DNA from: Omphalotus guepiniiformis
Lineage: Eukaryota; Basidiomycota; Agaricomycetes; Agaricales; Omphalotaceae
Direction of reading: 5' to 3'
Assembly: GCA_028554645.1 (NCBI GenBank)
Contig: JAQOOI010000073.1
Coordinates: forward strand, 806,001-870,000
DNA: 64,000 nucleotides
Below are positions 23,747 to 34,880 of this stretch, piece by piece. The notes under the pieces are model-generated. The model worked only from the letters and a program-made list of their open reading frames with translations. It did no database searches and had not been told where the DNA came from. Both the position numbers and the translations under genes were made by a program. Within the stretch, counting starts at the first letter, position 1; each line of letters opens with the position of its first letter.

Positions 23747-23814
23747 GACCTGTGGTATTGGAGGGTGTATGCGAGATTGCTGGCTATATCTGGCGAGTGA
23801 ACCTTCTGGGCGTT

Positions 23815-24144
23815 TTGACGCCGCGGGCACTTTAAATAGTGCGATACGAGATTCGAGGTGGCGTCTGGACTCCCATACGATGGGCACAATTTGAAAATCT
23901 CCTGGGCTTCTGAAGGGAGTATGTTCCCTTCGTAATGAAGTCTTTGTGTTAAATCAATCATGTTTTCGAGTTCTTTGTTCCAGACTCAACGTACCATTCA
24001 TATACCAGACTTACGTTCCAATTCACTCATGAATTTGTTCCCAGACTGAACTATAAAACCATGCGGCTTGAACCCACCACTATGGAGGCACGTACTTAAA
24101 CACGCAATATCTCCTCAGTTTAACGTTCAACTCGCACACCCAGA
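23815..24144. repeat. Promoter-region repeat, copy 1
   Basis: This stretch is related in inverted orientation to about 29970-30330, and its part nearest the zinc-finger start is also related to 33392-33610. Shared blocks include CTTCTGGGCGTTTTGACGCC, TACGTTCCAATTCACTCATG, CCGCATGG-like segments and the sequence before the finger gene's ATG. In each case it lies immediately upstream of a member of the C2H2 finger family, so it is that gene's duplicated 5' region. Confidence 0.75.
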
Positions 24145-24475
24145 ATGTACCAATGTAATACTTGTCTTCGTTCTTTCGATTCGCAGCAAGCTCTTCATTC
24201 TCACTGTCGAGCCAGACCTGATCACCCATACTGCTACGCATGTGAACGAGTCTTTAGGGACGCTAACGCGTTGGATCAGGTTTGTATCTGATGATCATGC
24301 ATCATGGTCTACGCAAAGGCATTAACTGATTTGATATCCGCGCCACTTCAGCATTTCAGAAATTCCGATATCCACAGGGATACGTACTGTGTCGACTGTC
24401 GAAGGTTATTCGCGAACGAGGATGCTCTCGGTCAGGTTAGACCTAACATTTTCTGTCTATGGAGGGGAGCGCTGA
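24145..24475 (+). pseudogene. Truncated C2H2 finger-array gene, copy 3
   Basis: The ATG at 24145 opens MYQCNTCLRSFDSQQALHSH and continues through HPYCYACERVF to NALDQ before an intron donor. A second exon-like stretch (about 24345-24435) reads HFRNSDIHRD ... YCVDCRRLFANEDALGQ. Both align with the first and second exons of the paralogues at 28581-29969 and 31936-33391, but only two of the N-terminal fingers remain. Downstream (24476-24600) the acidic third exon is recognisable only as decayed sequence with stops. It is therefore a truncated copy. Confidence 0.7.
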
Positions 24476-24777
24476 TTATGTCGATTGTGGCCACATAGCA
24501 TCTAGCAACTTCCTTATCTCATCAATATGACTCCGGATTCTTCTAGGAAAAGAGCGCTGAGATGCGAAGGTCAATTTCTCGGATTTCTTTTGTACACTAT
24601 GTAATCTAAAACCATATGATACCATCCGAGTTCGGAATTTAACACGAATCGGAGTCCGAGGATGAGGAAGATGAGTGTAGCCCGCACTACCCATGAAAAT
24701 GCCACAGTAATAGCGTACAAATGCAGCTGTAACATTCTATCAATTGAAAGACAGTACATCCAGTACGCACAGGAGTC

Positions 24778-25930
24778 TCATGAAAGTAAGAGGGAGTAGT
24801 AGATTGGAAAGAGCATTAGAATTGGAACCGAAAGGGAGCACAAGTGTAATGCGCGGGGAGATAACTGAAAAAAAAACTGGGTTGAAGATCCATGTTCCTC
24901 AATTGAACGTCGAATAGCCTGTAGATCGAGATATTGCACGAAGACATCACCCTTCACATTCTCATCATCCCATTCAAACGGCATCTTCCAAACCACTAGA
25001 TATTCTCTCTGCGGTGACACAAGTACATAATTCACCTGGACAGGCTTTCCCTCACTTTCTGCAATATAGATTTCGTACTGCGTCGAAAGACAAACTAGCA
25101 CCCAAATGCCTTTGCGGGGTAGTCATCTGCAGAATCCAAATAGTGATGCTGGCGTCTTGTACCTGGAGGAAAAAGGCATCAAAGAGGGGGTAATTCCGAA
25201 CCTGGGGCACATAGTGGTTGTACTTGTTGACAAGAATCACAGTACAGTGCTGTTAATGTCCGAATAGTAAACGACCTCCCGATCCGAGTCAGCGAAGATC
25301 ATTTGGCGCTCGGAATGTGAAGAGCCAGTGTGACAGAAACATTGATAGTTTCCGGAGGAGGCTTGTTCAGGATTTTCCCTGTCCCTTGGTGCACCTCGGA
25401 CAAGTACCATCTTCTTGAAGGGACCAAAAATGTCTTCGATCCAGCCCACGGGCTTGCTATTGGTAGCGAACAGCGGCGGATTCGAATATCCATCCTCCCA
25501 GAGAACAGAGAATTGGTGATCACGCGCAGCTTTAAGACGCTCATAGATATCGAGCATCTCCTGGTGGAGAAGCAAAGCAGCGTTCGTGTGCATAAGTAGC
25601 TGGAGCTCATGAACAATATTTCGTTGCTCAATCCGAAGGATATTGCCTTGCTCAGATTGACTTGCGAGAGCAGTATCTAAGCGCTTCCGACCTTCTTCTC
25701 CACGCCATTGATTATGGAAGGCAATCCAATCGGCGTCTGTTATGCGTCGCCATTTCCCCCTGTCGATGGGTCTCGGTTTTTGTACATCTTGAGCCAGAGG
25801 AAATTTACTTGCGATTCGTCAAATTTGACTCTCTTCGCATCGTGAGGCTCCGGGGAAGGTCTTTCGTGTTGTTCACGTAGGATTTGCGAGGCCCTGCGTT
25901 CAGATGTTTTGTTAGACTCTGAGATTGTGG
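24778..25930 (-). pseudogene. Crinkler/RHS-like gene, decayed copy 1
   Basis: The reverse strand carries a long open stretch (about 25760-25245) with WIAFHNQWRGEEGRKRLD, a heptad-rich helix, KPVGWIEDIFGPFKKMVLVRG and SHSERQMIFADSDREVVYY. Continuations in other frames carry VRNYPLFDAFFLQVQDASI then WILQMTTPQRH, and YVLVSPQREYLVVWKMP. The FDAFF...WILQMTT...H pattern resembles the C-terminal domain of basidiomycete Crinkler/RHS-type proteins, which some authors relate to restriction-like nucleases; that family call is tentative. The copy is broken: compared with copy 2 it has no start codon, one extra base in a G run at the first splice site, and a 5-nt duplication (ACTGT) near 25250. It is divergent from histone H4, about 200 bp away. 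Confidence 0.6.
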
Positions 25931-26023
25931 AGTTTGAAGCTTGAAGACACAGTCTAAGGAAAGAGGTTCTGAACTGTTACTTTGTGAATTCGGAGTGGTC
26001 GCTCTTGCCCACACGTTGGTTGT

Positions 26024-26039
26024 CACGTGCAAGACGCGT
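26024..26039. promoter_or_regulatory. E-box plus MCB (MluI cell-cycle box) upstream of histone H4
   Basis: CACGTG (26024-26029) is followed by ACGCGT (26034-26039), about 90 bp before the H4 start codon. ACGCGT is the binding site of the fungal MBF complex, which drives G1/S genes, so S-phase control of H4 is a reasonable inference. In the H4 fragment at about 31.45 kb the CACGTG is kept while ACGCGT has become GCGCGT. Confidence 0.6.
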
Positions 26040-26129
26040 CAAAACGGAGATCTCACAGCCATCAACAAACACCACTTCTACTCAAACCACCACCTCGACT
26101 ACTCAAACTCTTCAAAACTTTGCATCAAG

Positions 26130-26629
<500 letters not shown>

Positions 26630-26929
26630 GGTGGTTTAGTGTGAGTTGGGTCTTGATCTTCACAACCTTTCTAGAGACTTGACCGTCTATTTCAGTTTCA
26701 TTAAACCATCCTACTGCCGCTGTAGCGCATCGCTATCTTCTATTATTATATTTCCCTTGTTCGCTATCGCTTTGTATACTTTTATGTGTATGAGTAAACA
26801 ATCTATGCATTATATTGGTCACATGACAAAACGCACGAACGCTTTGTTCACTTTTCAGTCTTTCACTGGTCTTTCACTACAAACCTCATGCGTAGAGGAT
26901 AAGATACCACACCAACGATTCAACCTAGA

Positions 26930-28257
26930 ATGGCACAAGCAGGCGCATCTCTCATTGTCTACTTCACGACTTCGTTACTTCTGTTAACTTATTTCCTCTT
27001 CTTTCCCAAAACACTCAAGAATGTTGCTACTGTCCCTTCATACCTGCGACCTACGCTCTCCGTTCTTCTCATCATCCATACACTGGTCGTCTTGTATTCA
27101 ATAATCATCTTGCCGCCACCGAACCTGTTTACTCTACTTCATTTGCCACTGGTGACTCCATCAGATTCAATAAGAAGCTTGCTTTTGCGAATTTCAGATG
27201 ATCCTGCATCAGGGCTTCCAAGGAGTATTGAACAGGTGCTGACGAGGTTGGGCTCATTTGAGATGAGAGTGCTGTATGTTAGGTGAGGGCCAATAAATTC
27301 TTTGATTTTGGGACAAATTGACATGACAGAAATGCAGGTTTGGGCACGAGGTCATCGCGACGTGCGATTACTGCCAGTCTTGGACTGACTTTGCAATTTA
27401 TGCTCTTCCTGGTCCCCTCTTGTCTTACACGCAGGAATTTGCGCTTATTGGAGTACGCCACCACCCCCACATTTCCATTGATTTCTACCTTTGTCTCATG
27501 TAGCAAATTGTTTTTAGGCAATCACACTAAAAGGCACGCGCCATTCACATCATCGGACACTGGGGATGGGAGTGTTGCTTGCTGCAGCGTTGTTTGAGGT
27601 GTATTGGACATTGACCGTGACCATTAAAATTCCAAAGGAGGTGTTTAACTCCGAACCGAGTTATTCTTGGGAGAACTTTGGTGGATTTATCTCTTTTGGA
27701 GTCGTGATGGTACGTCCCCTTCCCGTTGACTGATGGCCTATCCACAACCTATGCTAATGTGATTTACTTAGTGGCACGATGCACTACTGTTCCTCCGCCG
27801 TCTCGTTTTTCTATTTCTTCCACTCATCATCCACTTTTACCTACAACCCTCACCACCTCCGTTCTCGTCCTCATCACCCGATGTAGCAATACCAACAAAC
27901 CCAGAAAACCTCGCACTACACACTCTTCAAGGTCTAATAACCAAACTCCATCTCCTGCGCTACACACACGGCGCTGTCAATCGTCATCCCGCGTTGCGCG
28001 AAGCTGCCGGAACGTGGTGGGCTGCAGAGCGGAAAGAAGGAGAGTGGGTGAGGGAGGATAGAGAGGTGAAGAGGGTTGCGAAGGGTTTGGGAATTGGGTA
28101 TGAGGAGGATGAGAGTCCCTTGAAGAAGAGTGCGAAGATGGCGGTGAAGGATTTGATGAAGGGGTTTGTGCCGAGTGTATTTTGGAAACCTGCTGGTGGA
28201 CCGGTGACTGGGGCCAGCGGTGCAGGCGGCTCGAGTTCGAGTTCGTCAGGTTCATAG
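26930..28257 (+). CDS. Four-TM fungal membrane protein of unknown function
   Basis: Exons 26930-27282, 27338-27452, 27518-27709 and 27772-28257 read in frame through three introns (GTGAGG...GCAG, GTACGC...TTTAG, GTACGT...CTTAG) for about 380 aa. Four hydrophobic helices are visible: ASLIVYFTTSLLLLTYFLFF, PTLSVLLIIHTLVVLYSIII, GMGVLLAAALFEVYWTLTV and LLFLRRLVFLFLPLIIHFYL. Between them a conserved-looking FGHEVIATCDYCQSWTDFAI segment with two close cysteines lies on one side of the membrane. The C-terminal 120 residues are charged and helical, ending in a Gly/Ser tail. It looks like a conserved fungal integral membrane protein, perhaps of the ER, but I cannot assign a role. Confidence 0.8.
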
Positions 28258-28338
28258 AACTAGATCTTGTAAGTGTACATAATACAGCCAGTGAAAGATA
28301 CGGCGATCGTAATAGATCTTTGCTCCCAATTACCTATG

Positions 28339-28411
28339 GGTTCAGTGGTCTAGTGGTTATGATTTCTGTCTTACACACAGAAGGTCCCCGGTTCGATCCC
28401 GGGCTGAACCA
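28339..28411 (+). tRNA. tRNA-Val (anticodon TAC)
   Basis: The acceptor pair GGTTCAG/CTGAACC is perfect, with discriminator A. The anticodon stem TCTGT/ACAGA encloses the loop CTTACAC, giving anticodon TAC. The T arm is CCCGG-TTCGATC-CCGGG. The length is 73 nt with no intron. It lies between the four-TM gene and the 3' end of the frameshifted C2H2 gene. Confidence 0.96.
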
Positions 28412-28580
28412 TTTTGGCACCGACTCAACGGAGACAAAACACAACCCAAGTTTATTTGAGACGAATATCTACATATGCGGGGTATGTCAACGTTCCTTTC
28501 TTTTTATTCACAAAGTTTTCATACATAACAGTCCTCTATTATACAGTATATGCGACCTTGATATTCATCTGCTATCCCAT

Positions 28581-29969
28581 TCACAACGTCAACATCTTTT
28601 GAAGGCTATCAGTAAGTCCGTCCAGCTGCTTTCGAACCGTCTCCAACTTTGCCAGTCCACAAGCTTGGCTCTCAATGTGTTGCGTTAGCCCAGAGATCAG
28701 CGTGAACTCTTTTTCACACTTTGGGCTTGAACTCGTTCGGATCATGTGCAGCAGATCCCAAATGCGCATTGAGCGATGCGAGTGTATGGAAGGTCTTGTC
28801 GCATAGGTAACACTCGTACTTACTACCGTTGAAGGCATCCTCCGTGGCCAAGTTCTGAACCAGTAGACGGGGAGCAATCGGGGTGGTACCGGACGTGATA
28901 CGGTGATCTACTGAGATGATAGGGATGATATTGAGTGAATGCACCGCTGCGGGTGACGTGGTGCCTGGTAACTTTTGGGTGGCAAGTTCCAGATTCAATG
29001 TGTTGACCTATAGAGGATGATACTTTGAACATCTGTGGGCATAAGGGACACTTCATGTTGCGGGCGAGATGCACAGGAGAAGCTGCATGCTATAGGTATA
29101 GATTTGGTTACCGGAGGAGCGGGTACAAAGATACTCAGGAGACTAACCTTTTTTAGGGCGTTAGGACTCTGAAAGTCCTTTGAGCAAACGAAACACCAGT
29201 TGTGCCTTGGACTTTTCGCAAGGTGCACGTAAAGGCTAGCTTTGTTCTCAAACGCCGTATTGCATGAGTGGCAAAACGGGTCCTCGTCATCAGAATCCTG
29301 CTCAGACTCATCTTCCTCATCCTCATCCTCATCCTCGAATTCGGATTCGGACTCATCTTGATGAGCTGAGGAATTTGCTAGATGCTACGTGGCCATAATC
29401 GACATAGTCAGCTTCCCCTACCAAAGACAAAAAATGTTAGATCTTACCTGACGGAGAGCATCCTCGTTCACGAAGTACTTTTCACAATCGGCACAGTAAG
29501 CGTCGTCTGCGTCCCTCTTGTGAATATCAGCGTTCATGAAATGCTGGGTGGCACAGTATTGAGTGAATCGATACATTGCGTAAACTGAACAGAGACGAAC
29601 CATATTCAAAGCTTGGTCGTCCTTGAAGAGTCGCTCACATGTTTTGCAGTATGGGTGGACAGAATTACTGCGGTAGTGCGCATGAAGAGCTTGCCTGTCT
29701 ACGAAGATTTGATCGCAAACCACGCAGTATGGATGATTGAGTGAATCACGGTAATGCATGTGAAGACCTTGTATGCTTCGAAAGAGTTTTACACATATGG
29801 CGCAGTATGGGTGATCAGACCTGGAACGAGAGTGCGCAAGAAGAGCAGCCTTGTCTTTGAAGGGTCGCTCGCATGTGCTGCAATATGCATGATTAGGTTT
29901 GGCGCGACAGTGAGAATGAAGAGCTTGCTGCGAAACGAAAGAACGAGGACAAGTGATGCATTGGTACAT
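28581..29969 (-). pseudogene. C2H2 finger-array gene, copy 1 (frameshifted in the last exon)
   Basis: Exons mirror those of the intact paralogue at 31936-33391: 29969-29601, 29543-29448, 29384-29148 and 29089-28581. The first exon encodes an array of YC-x2-C ... AL-x2-H fingers joined by HPYC-type linkers. The third holds an acidic stretch and two fingers. The last holds three more fingers and a C-terminal helix (LETVRKQLDGLTDSLQKML). Compared with the paralogue, the last exon has one extra C near 28950 and lacks two bases near 28726 (509 against 510 nt), so its three parts lie in three frames and translation would stop at 28823. It is either a recent pseudogene or contains sequence errors. 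Functionally unknown; probably nuclear nucleic-acid binding when intact. Confidence 0.75.
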
Positions 29970-30339
29970 TCTGGGTGTGCGAGCTGAATTGAGGAGACAT
30001 TGCGCGTTTAAGTACGCGCCTCCATAGTGGTGGGTTCAAGCCGCATGGCTTTAAAGTTCTGTTTGATAACAAGGTTCATGAGTGAATTGGAACGTAAGTC
30101 TGGTATATAAATGGTAAGTTGGTTCTGGAACAACGAACACGAAATTGATTTGAACGCGAACACTTCATTACGACAGTGAGCAGAGGGAACATACTCCCTT
30201 CAGAAGCCCGGGAAACTCTCGAACTCTTCCAACGCGAACAAAAGGTGCCCATGGTATGGATTCAAGCCGAGACGCCCTCACGTATCGCACTATTTAAAGC
30301 GCCTGCGGCGTCAAAACGCCCAGAAGGTTCACTCGCCAC
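29970..30339. repeat. Promoter-region repeat, copy 2
   Basis: Inverted counterpart of 23815-24144, directly upstream of the minus-strand C2H2 gene. It is followed, as in copy 1, by the end of a CHAT relic. The order CHAT tail, promoter, zinc-finger gene is preserved, so one segment was duplicated in opposite orientation. Confidence 0.75.
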
Positions 30340-30660
30340 ATATATCCATCAATCTCGCATACACTCCCTCCGATACCACAGGTCCATCTTCATCGATGCC
30401 AACGATGCAATCACTCGCTTCGCACCGGCGAATAAGGATGTACGCGCAAGGGAGAGAGTTATCCGGGGGGTCATTGTCACGAGCAGATGTCTCGCATGCG
30501 TTGAGAGAAATGTTAAATCTAGTGTTTCCAATAGTCCAAAATAAAGCATCTGGACGCTTCGAGAAGTCTGTCGTGCAGTCGAAAGCCGCTCCTCAAGGGA
30601 TCGGAGGGCGTTTGTACACTGTGGCAGACCAAATGACTCCAAATGCAGCATTCTCTCATC
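30340..30660 (-). pseudogene. CHAT-domain relic, empty-site copy
   Basis: The reverse strand reads LARTSLFAGAKRVIASL and then, through a frameshift, a GIDEDGPVVSEGVYARL-like end, matching the CHAT relic at 22.4-23.8 kb. Stops and frame changes show it is decayed. At the point where the sister copy carries the hAT-like insertion, this copy has one uninterrupted GGACCTGTGGTAT, proving the pre-insertion state. Confidence 0.7.
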
Positions 30661-31230
30661 AGGGGCACAGATTCCTCGATAATTCCTTCTTCTCCAACGA
30701 GCGAAGAGCTATCTATGTGACTATGGTGTGTCTGATGGCAAGAGACAATGGTTTGAAGGATTTTCAATTGCGAGAGGATAGAGCCCAGGTGTGTTTGGTT
30801 GAACGATGGCAGCTATCTTGATCATAGACCGCGACAAATGGGCGAGTGACACCCGGCTCATCTTGAATAATTATTCGAAGACTAGGAGTATCAGAGGAAA
30901 TAATTCGGTCTAGAACGTTTAATCAACGACCTGCAATCCCAGCAGTTTCATCATATTCCAGCAGCACGAATGGGTAAAAACCATGAGGGCCCAGTCATAC
31001 TCCAGTAACTCGCGTACAAAGCGTACAAGCCTAATCAAAAAGAAACTTCAGAACTTTGACGGTGGCTAGAAGATCACATAAATGGGGCAGAACTAACCTC
31101 TGGAAGACCACGCAGTATGGGTACGGCGATAAGAGAGTTCATATAGAACTTCACAAAAACAATCCATCCTCCTCCATCATATCTGTCTCTCTAAGACTCA
31201 ACCTCGAAATTTGACCAAAACTCTGCTTCA
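30661..31230. other. Unassigned sequence between relics
   Basis: No gene recognised. It separates the CHAT relic from the histone H4 fragment. Short open frames exist but match nothing I know. Confidence 0.5.
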
Positions 31231-31480
31231 CAGAATCTCACGGTGACGCTTAGCACCACCCTTTCCGAGCCCCTATCGACGAACGAACATGTTGATTAAC
31301 TTCTTAAACGACAACTTGAGTGTGGCCTTAACATAGATTTCCACCTTGACCTCGTCCAAACATTTTGATGCAAACTCTTCATGAGTTTGAGTTGTCGAGG
31401 TGATGGTTTGAGTCAAAGCAGTGTATGTGCGTTTCCATTTTTGGCGCGTCTTGTCCAATTACACGTGACAACGCGCTGGC
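31231..31480 (-). pseudogene. Histone H4 5' fragment with promoter
   Basis: Reverse-complemented, this stretch repeats the H4 promoter and first exons. The E-box CACGTG (31462-31467) is followed by a mutated MCB, a start codon at 31363 reading MFGRGQGG (instead of MSGRGKGG), the first intron, and exon 2 up to GGAKRHREIL. Homology then stops at about 31231. Substitutions at conserved H4 positions and the loss of about 75 residues make it a pseudogene fragment. Confidence 0.85.
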
Positions 31481-31497
31481 CTGTGCTGGACATCAGT

Positions 31498-31550
31498 ATG
31501 AACAACGACGACGACAAACGTACTAAAGTAAGTGCGAGAGTATATTGCTC
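31498..31550 (+). pseudogene. Start fragment of the Crinkler/RHS-like gene
   Basis: An ATG at 31498 opens MNNDDDKRTK, close to the MNNDDKPSK start of copy 2 at 35522, and is followed by a GTAAGTG splice-donor-like site. It is divergent from the H4 fragment, the same head-to-head layout as at 25.9-26.1 kb, so both travelled as one promoter unit. Confidence 0.5.
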
Positions 31551-31935
31551 ATGCGCGCACACAGAAGAGTGGGACCGGCTCATAAATTACGGCTACCTGA
31601 CAGTATAAATACAAGAGTACTGTAACCATATAGAATAAGTATTGAACGTAACAAGTAGTACTCACCTCAGGCAGATACACAAAAGAGTGAGACGACTGAG
31701 GTGAGCGAGCTGCGGATCCCAACGAATATGAGGCTGATTGTACGGTCACGGTAGTAAGTGATGCGGAAGTGATCGAAAGGAAACAGAAAAAGATGGAATG
31801 GATAACATAGGAAGTGAGTCGTGTTCAACTTCTTGAACGAAAGATAAGAAATATGAAGGTACTGAGAGTTCTTCTTCTGACCCTTGACAATATATTTATC
31901 CACTAAACGCTCTTGATGTTCATCTGCTATGCCAT

Positions 31936-33391
31936 TCACAACGACAACATATGTTGGAAGCTATGAGTAAGTCCATCCAGCTGCCTTCGAACCGTCTCCA
32001 AGCTCGCCATTCCACAAGCTTGGCTCTCAACGTGCTGGGTCAGCCCAGAGCTCAACGTGAACTCCTTCTTACACTTTGGGCACTTGAACTCGTTCGGATC
32101 ATGTGCAGCAGATCCCAAATGTGCATTGAGTGATGGGAGTGTACAGAATGTTTTGTCGCATAGAAGGCACTCGTACCTACTACCGTTGAACGTATCTTCC
32201 GTGGCCGAGTATTGAACCAGTGGACTGGGGATAATCGGGGAGGTACCAGACTCAATACGGTGAGGTACTGAAATAGTAGGGATGATTCTGAGTGAATGCA
32301 CCGCTGCGGTGACGTGGTTCCTGGTAACTTTGGGGTGGCAGGCTCCAGATTCAATGTGTTGACCTATAGAAGACGATATTTTGAACATCTCTGAGCACAA
32401 AGGACATTCCATGTTGCGGGCGAGATGCACAGGAGAGGCTGCATGCTACAGATATAGGTTCAGTTATCAAAGGTGTGGGTGAAAAGTTATCAGAATACAT
32501 GTAAATACTGACCTGATCTAAGGCGTTAGGACTCCGAAAATCCTTTGAGCAAACAAAACACCAGTTGTGCCTTGAACTTTTAGCAAGATGCATGTAAAGG
32601 CTAGCCTTGTCCACAAATGCTCGATCGCATGAGTAGCAAAACGGTTCCTCGTCATCAAGATCCTGCTCAAGCTCAACTTCGTCATCCTCGGGCTCAGCTT
32701 CAGACTCAGACTCGTACTCTTCCTGATGAGCAGATGAAGTCTCTAGATGCTGTGTGGCCGTAAGCATTAGTCAGATCTCGATACCAGAATGTTGTCTAAC
32801 CTGACGGAGAGCATGCTCGTTTACGAAGTACTCTTCACAATCGGCGCAGTACGCATCGTCTTCGTCCCTCTGGTGGATATTCATGAGATGCTGAGTGACA
32901 CGGTTGTTGAGTAAAGCAATACATCGCGTAGAACATGAACAGAGACGAACCTGATTCAACGCTTCGGCGTCCTTGAAAAGTCGTTCACAGTTTTGGCAAT
33001 AAAAGTGAGCAGAGTCACTGCGGTAGTGCGCATGGAGAGCTTCGCTGCTCACGAAGATTTGCTCGCACGCCACACAGTATGGATGATTGAGTGAAGAACG
33101 GTAATGCACGTGAAGACCTTCTTTGTATTGAAAGAGTCGCTCACATATGGCGCAGTATGGGTGATCAGACCTGGCACGACAGTGCGCAAGAAAAGCTTCC
33201 CAGTTCACGAAGATTCGCTCGCACACTAGGCAGTATGGATGATTGAGTGAAGAATGCGCAAGAAAAGCTTCCCAGTTCACGAAGATTCGCTCGCACATTA
33301 GGCAGTATGGATGATCAGACTTTTCGCGACAGTGAGATTGAAGAGCTGGCTGCGAAACAAAGTAACGAAAACAAGTGTTGCATTGGTACAT
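31936..33391 (-). CDS. C2H2 finger-array protein, intact copy
   Basis: Exons are 33391-32951, 32890-32801, 32749-32513 and 32445-31936 (1,278 nt, 425 aa), with introns of 51-67 nt. The start MYQCNTC is conserved in all three copies; an upstream in-frame ATG at 33475 would add 28 residues. Exon 1 encodes about seven fingers of the pattern YC-x2-C-x(4-5)-F-x5-AL-x2-H joined by HPYC linkers. Exon 2 adds YCADCEEYF. Exon 3 has an acidic run (ESESEAEPEDDEVELEQD) and two fingers, FCYSCDRAF and WCFVCSKDF. Exon 4 has three wider fingers and the C-terminal helix LETVRRQLDGLTHSFQHML. Two neighbouring fingers in exon 1 come from a recent 72-bp duplication. It is probably a nuclear nucleic-acid-binding protein; the family is unnamed to me. 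Confidence 0.8.
33184..33315. repeat. 72-bp tandem duplication within the finger array
   Basis: The segment starting at 33184 recurs at 33256 with one substitution seen in about 60 aligned bases (CACACTAGG against CACATTAGG). The 72-bp offset equals 24 codons, one finger plus linker, so the array grew in frame. Confidence 0.9.
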
Positions 33392-33610
33392 TCTGGGGCT
33401 GTCGTAGTGCGCAAGTGAGAGTTGAGCTGGGGAGATGTTGTGATGAGTGGAGTCAGTGGCAATCATGATATGCACACTTAAGTATGTACGCGCCTCCGGC
33501 GCGGTGGCCGCATGGATTTTAAACTTCTGTCTAAAACAGAGTTCATCAGTAAGTTAGAACGTAAGCCCTGGTATATAAATGGTAGATTGGTTCTTGAACA
33601 AAGGACAGTG
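33392..33610. repeat. Promoter-region repeat, copy 3
   Basis: Upstream of the intact C2H2 gene. It shares ACGCGCCTCC, GCCGCATGG, AGAACGTAAG and GGTATATAAATGGTA with 29985-30120 but diverges beyond about 33610, where the CHAT relic present in the other copies is absent. Confidence 0.65.
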
Positions 33611-34217
33611 AACTTCATTCTCGTCTCCACCCATGGAACAGTCCAAGAACTCACAGCATTGCGGTTTGAAACTCTTTGTACTTGTGACTAACTCAATTAG
33701 AGTTTTGCTGGAATGAAGACTCCGCCTCGTACAAATGGGATATCCCCAACCATAAACCACTCTCGCAAGGTCAAAGAGCTGGGGATGCTGACAGTTAATG
33801 GCTGTCCCAGACGGCGCATGTGTGGCTGTGGCTGTTGCTGCTATGCTTTTTGCTTGCTTCTCCAAACACGCTGCTTCCTGCTGTATGCTACTAGCCTGTT
33901 CGCATGTTGGTAGTTCCGTCCGCTGTCTGCTGCCGTGTCAATGTCTGCCTCTGATCATTCTGCACTGTCGTCGTCGTGATGTCTGCTACTCTATCCCGGT
34001 TGGACTCCTTCTGGGCAGGCTTAGTGGTAGTGCTCCTAAACGGCACTGGATGAGCGGGTGGTAGCGGGAGCGGGAGCACAGGCTCGAAACCATTGCCACA
34101 ATGCGCCTCACTTCCTGACCTCTCAACCCTATCCTCGGAGACGGGAATGAAGTCAACGGTTACTCTGTGGGCGTCGCTCGGTCGGACCTGGTGATCGCAT
34201 CGCGCTAACTGGCGCCT

Positions 34218-34880
34218 TTAGGGGGAACAGTCTAATCCAAGCAATTCGCGGTGGTGATTCCAATGTGCAGTATACGCATCTACAAATTTCACTTCATCTT
34301 GATCCAAGTTCTTCGGCTGCAGTCCATCACGTAGCAGCTGAGAGAATTGGTTCAAAGCCGGTGAAGTCTGGTTGTTCACTGCTCTCCAGAGAAATTCTCG
34401 CATCTGGCGAGGTTTGTATTGCCGTTTCCACCTAGGTCGCCTTCCAAGGACATGAAGCGCTGGGCTTTATGCATCAAGCTCACGGCCAGTACTTCGTTCA
34501 ACCTAGCTGCTGTCACCGTACCGGATGAAACGGAGTGCAAAATGCCCAAACGAGTACATTGAATAGCTCCATCAAGGTCTGATTCTCGTCTGAACCGTCG
34601 GTAAAGCGTCGTCTGAGCAATTCCCAGCGTTCTCATGACCGCAGAAACCATTCCTGGCATCCGTGCCACCTGACGACTTGGAGAAACGGCTACTTCGAGT
34701 TTGGTTTCGTTTTCGTTGGTTCAAAGACACCAGGCGAGAATTAGAGGTGCCAGCCGCTGCAATGCAGCGAAATACAAAATATCTTTGGGTGGCACTTTGC
34801 TGACAGAATCCCGTGAAAGTGAACTTGCGCTGTCTAGACCCCGCAACATCATCGGAATACTCGGAACTTCACAGAGTAAC
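34218..34880 (-). pseudogene. TPR-repeat relic, probably from a TPR-CHAT gene
   Basis: On the reverse strand a block reads SDLDGAIQCTRLGILHSV ... RLNEVLAVSLMHKAQRF ... LEGDLG. This has the spacing of the DLD-x-AI / RL-x-NLA-x-SL TPR units that precede CHAT domains in mushroom proteins. Stops interrupt it on both sides. Given the CHAT relics nearby, it is likely another part of such a gene. The call rests on pattern only. Confidence 0.35.

Larger units (their letters stand above)
22060..23812 (+). pseudogene. CHAT-domain protein relic, split by a transposon
   Basis: CHAT is a caspase-like peptidase fold common at the C-terminus of mushroom TPR proteins. The stretch LQLLKECILEKIYDVVHRIL (about 22120-22180) fits the start of a CHAT domain. 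After decayed sequence, an open stretch ending at 22577 reads NDAPDEALSLVGTSFFAGAK then RMIASLWFIIDEEGPV, the conserved CHAT C-terminal region. The reading resumes after the insertion at 23747 (VYARLLAISGE, stop near 23802). Frameshifts and stops occur in between, so this is a pseudogene. The insertion at 22579-23746 with a GACCTGTG duplication interrupts the last part. A sister relic in inverted orientation at 30340-30660 lacks the insertion. Confidence 0.75.
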
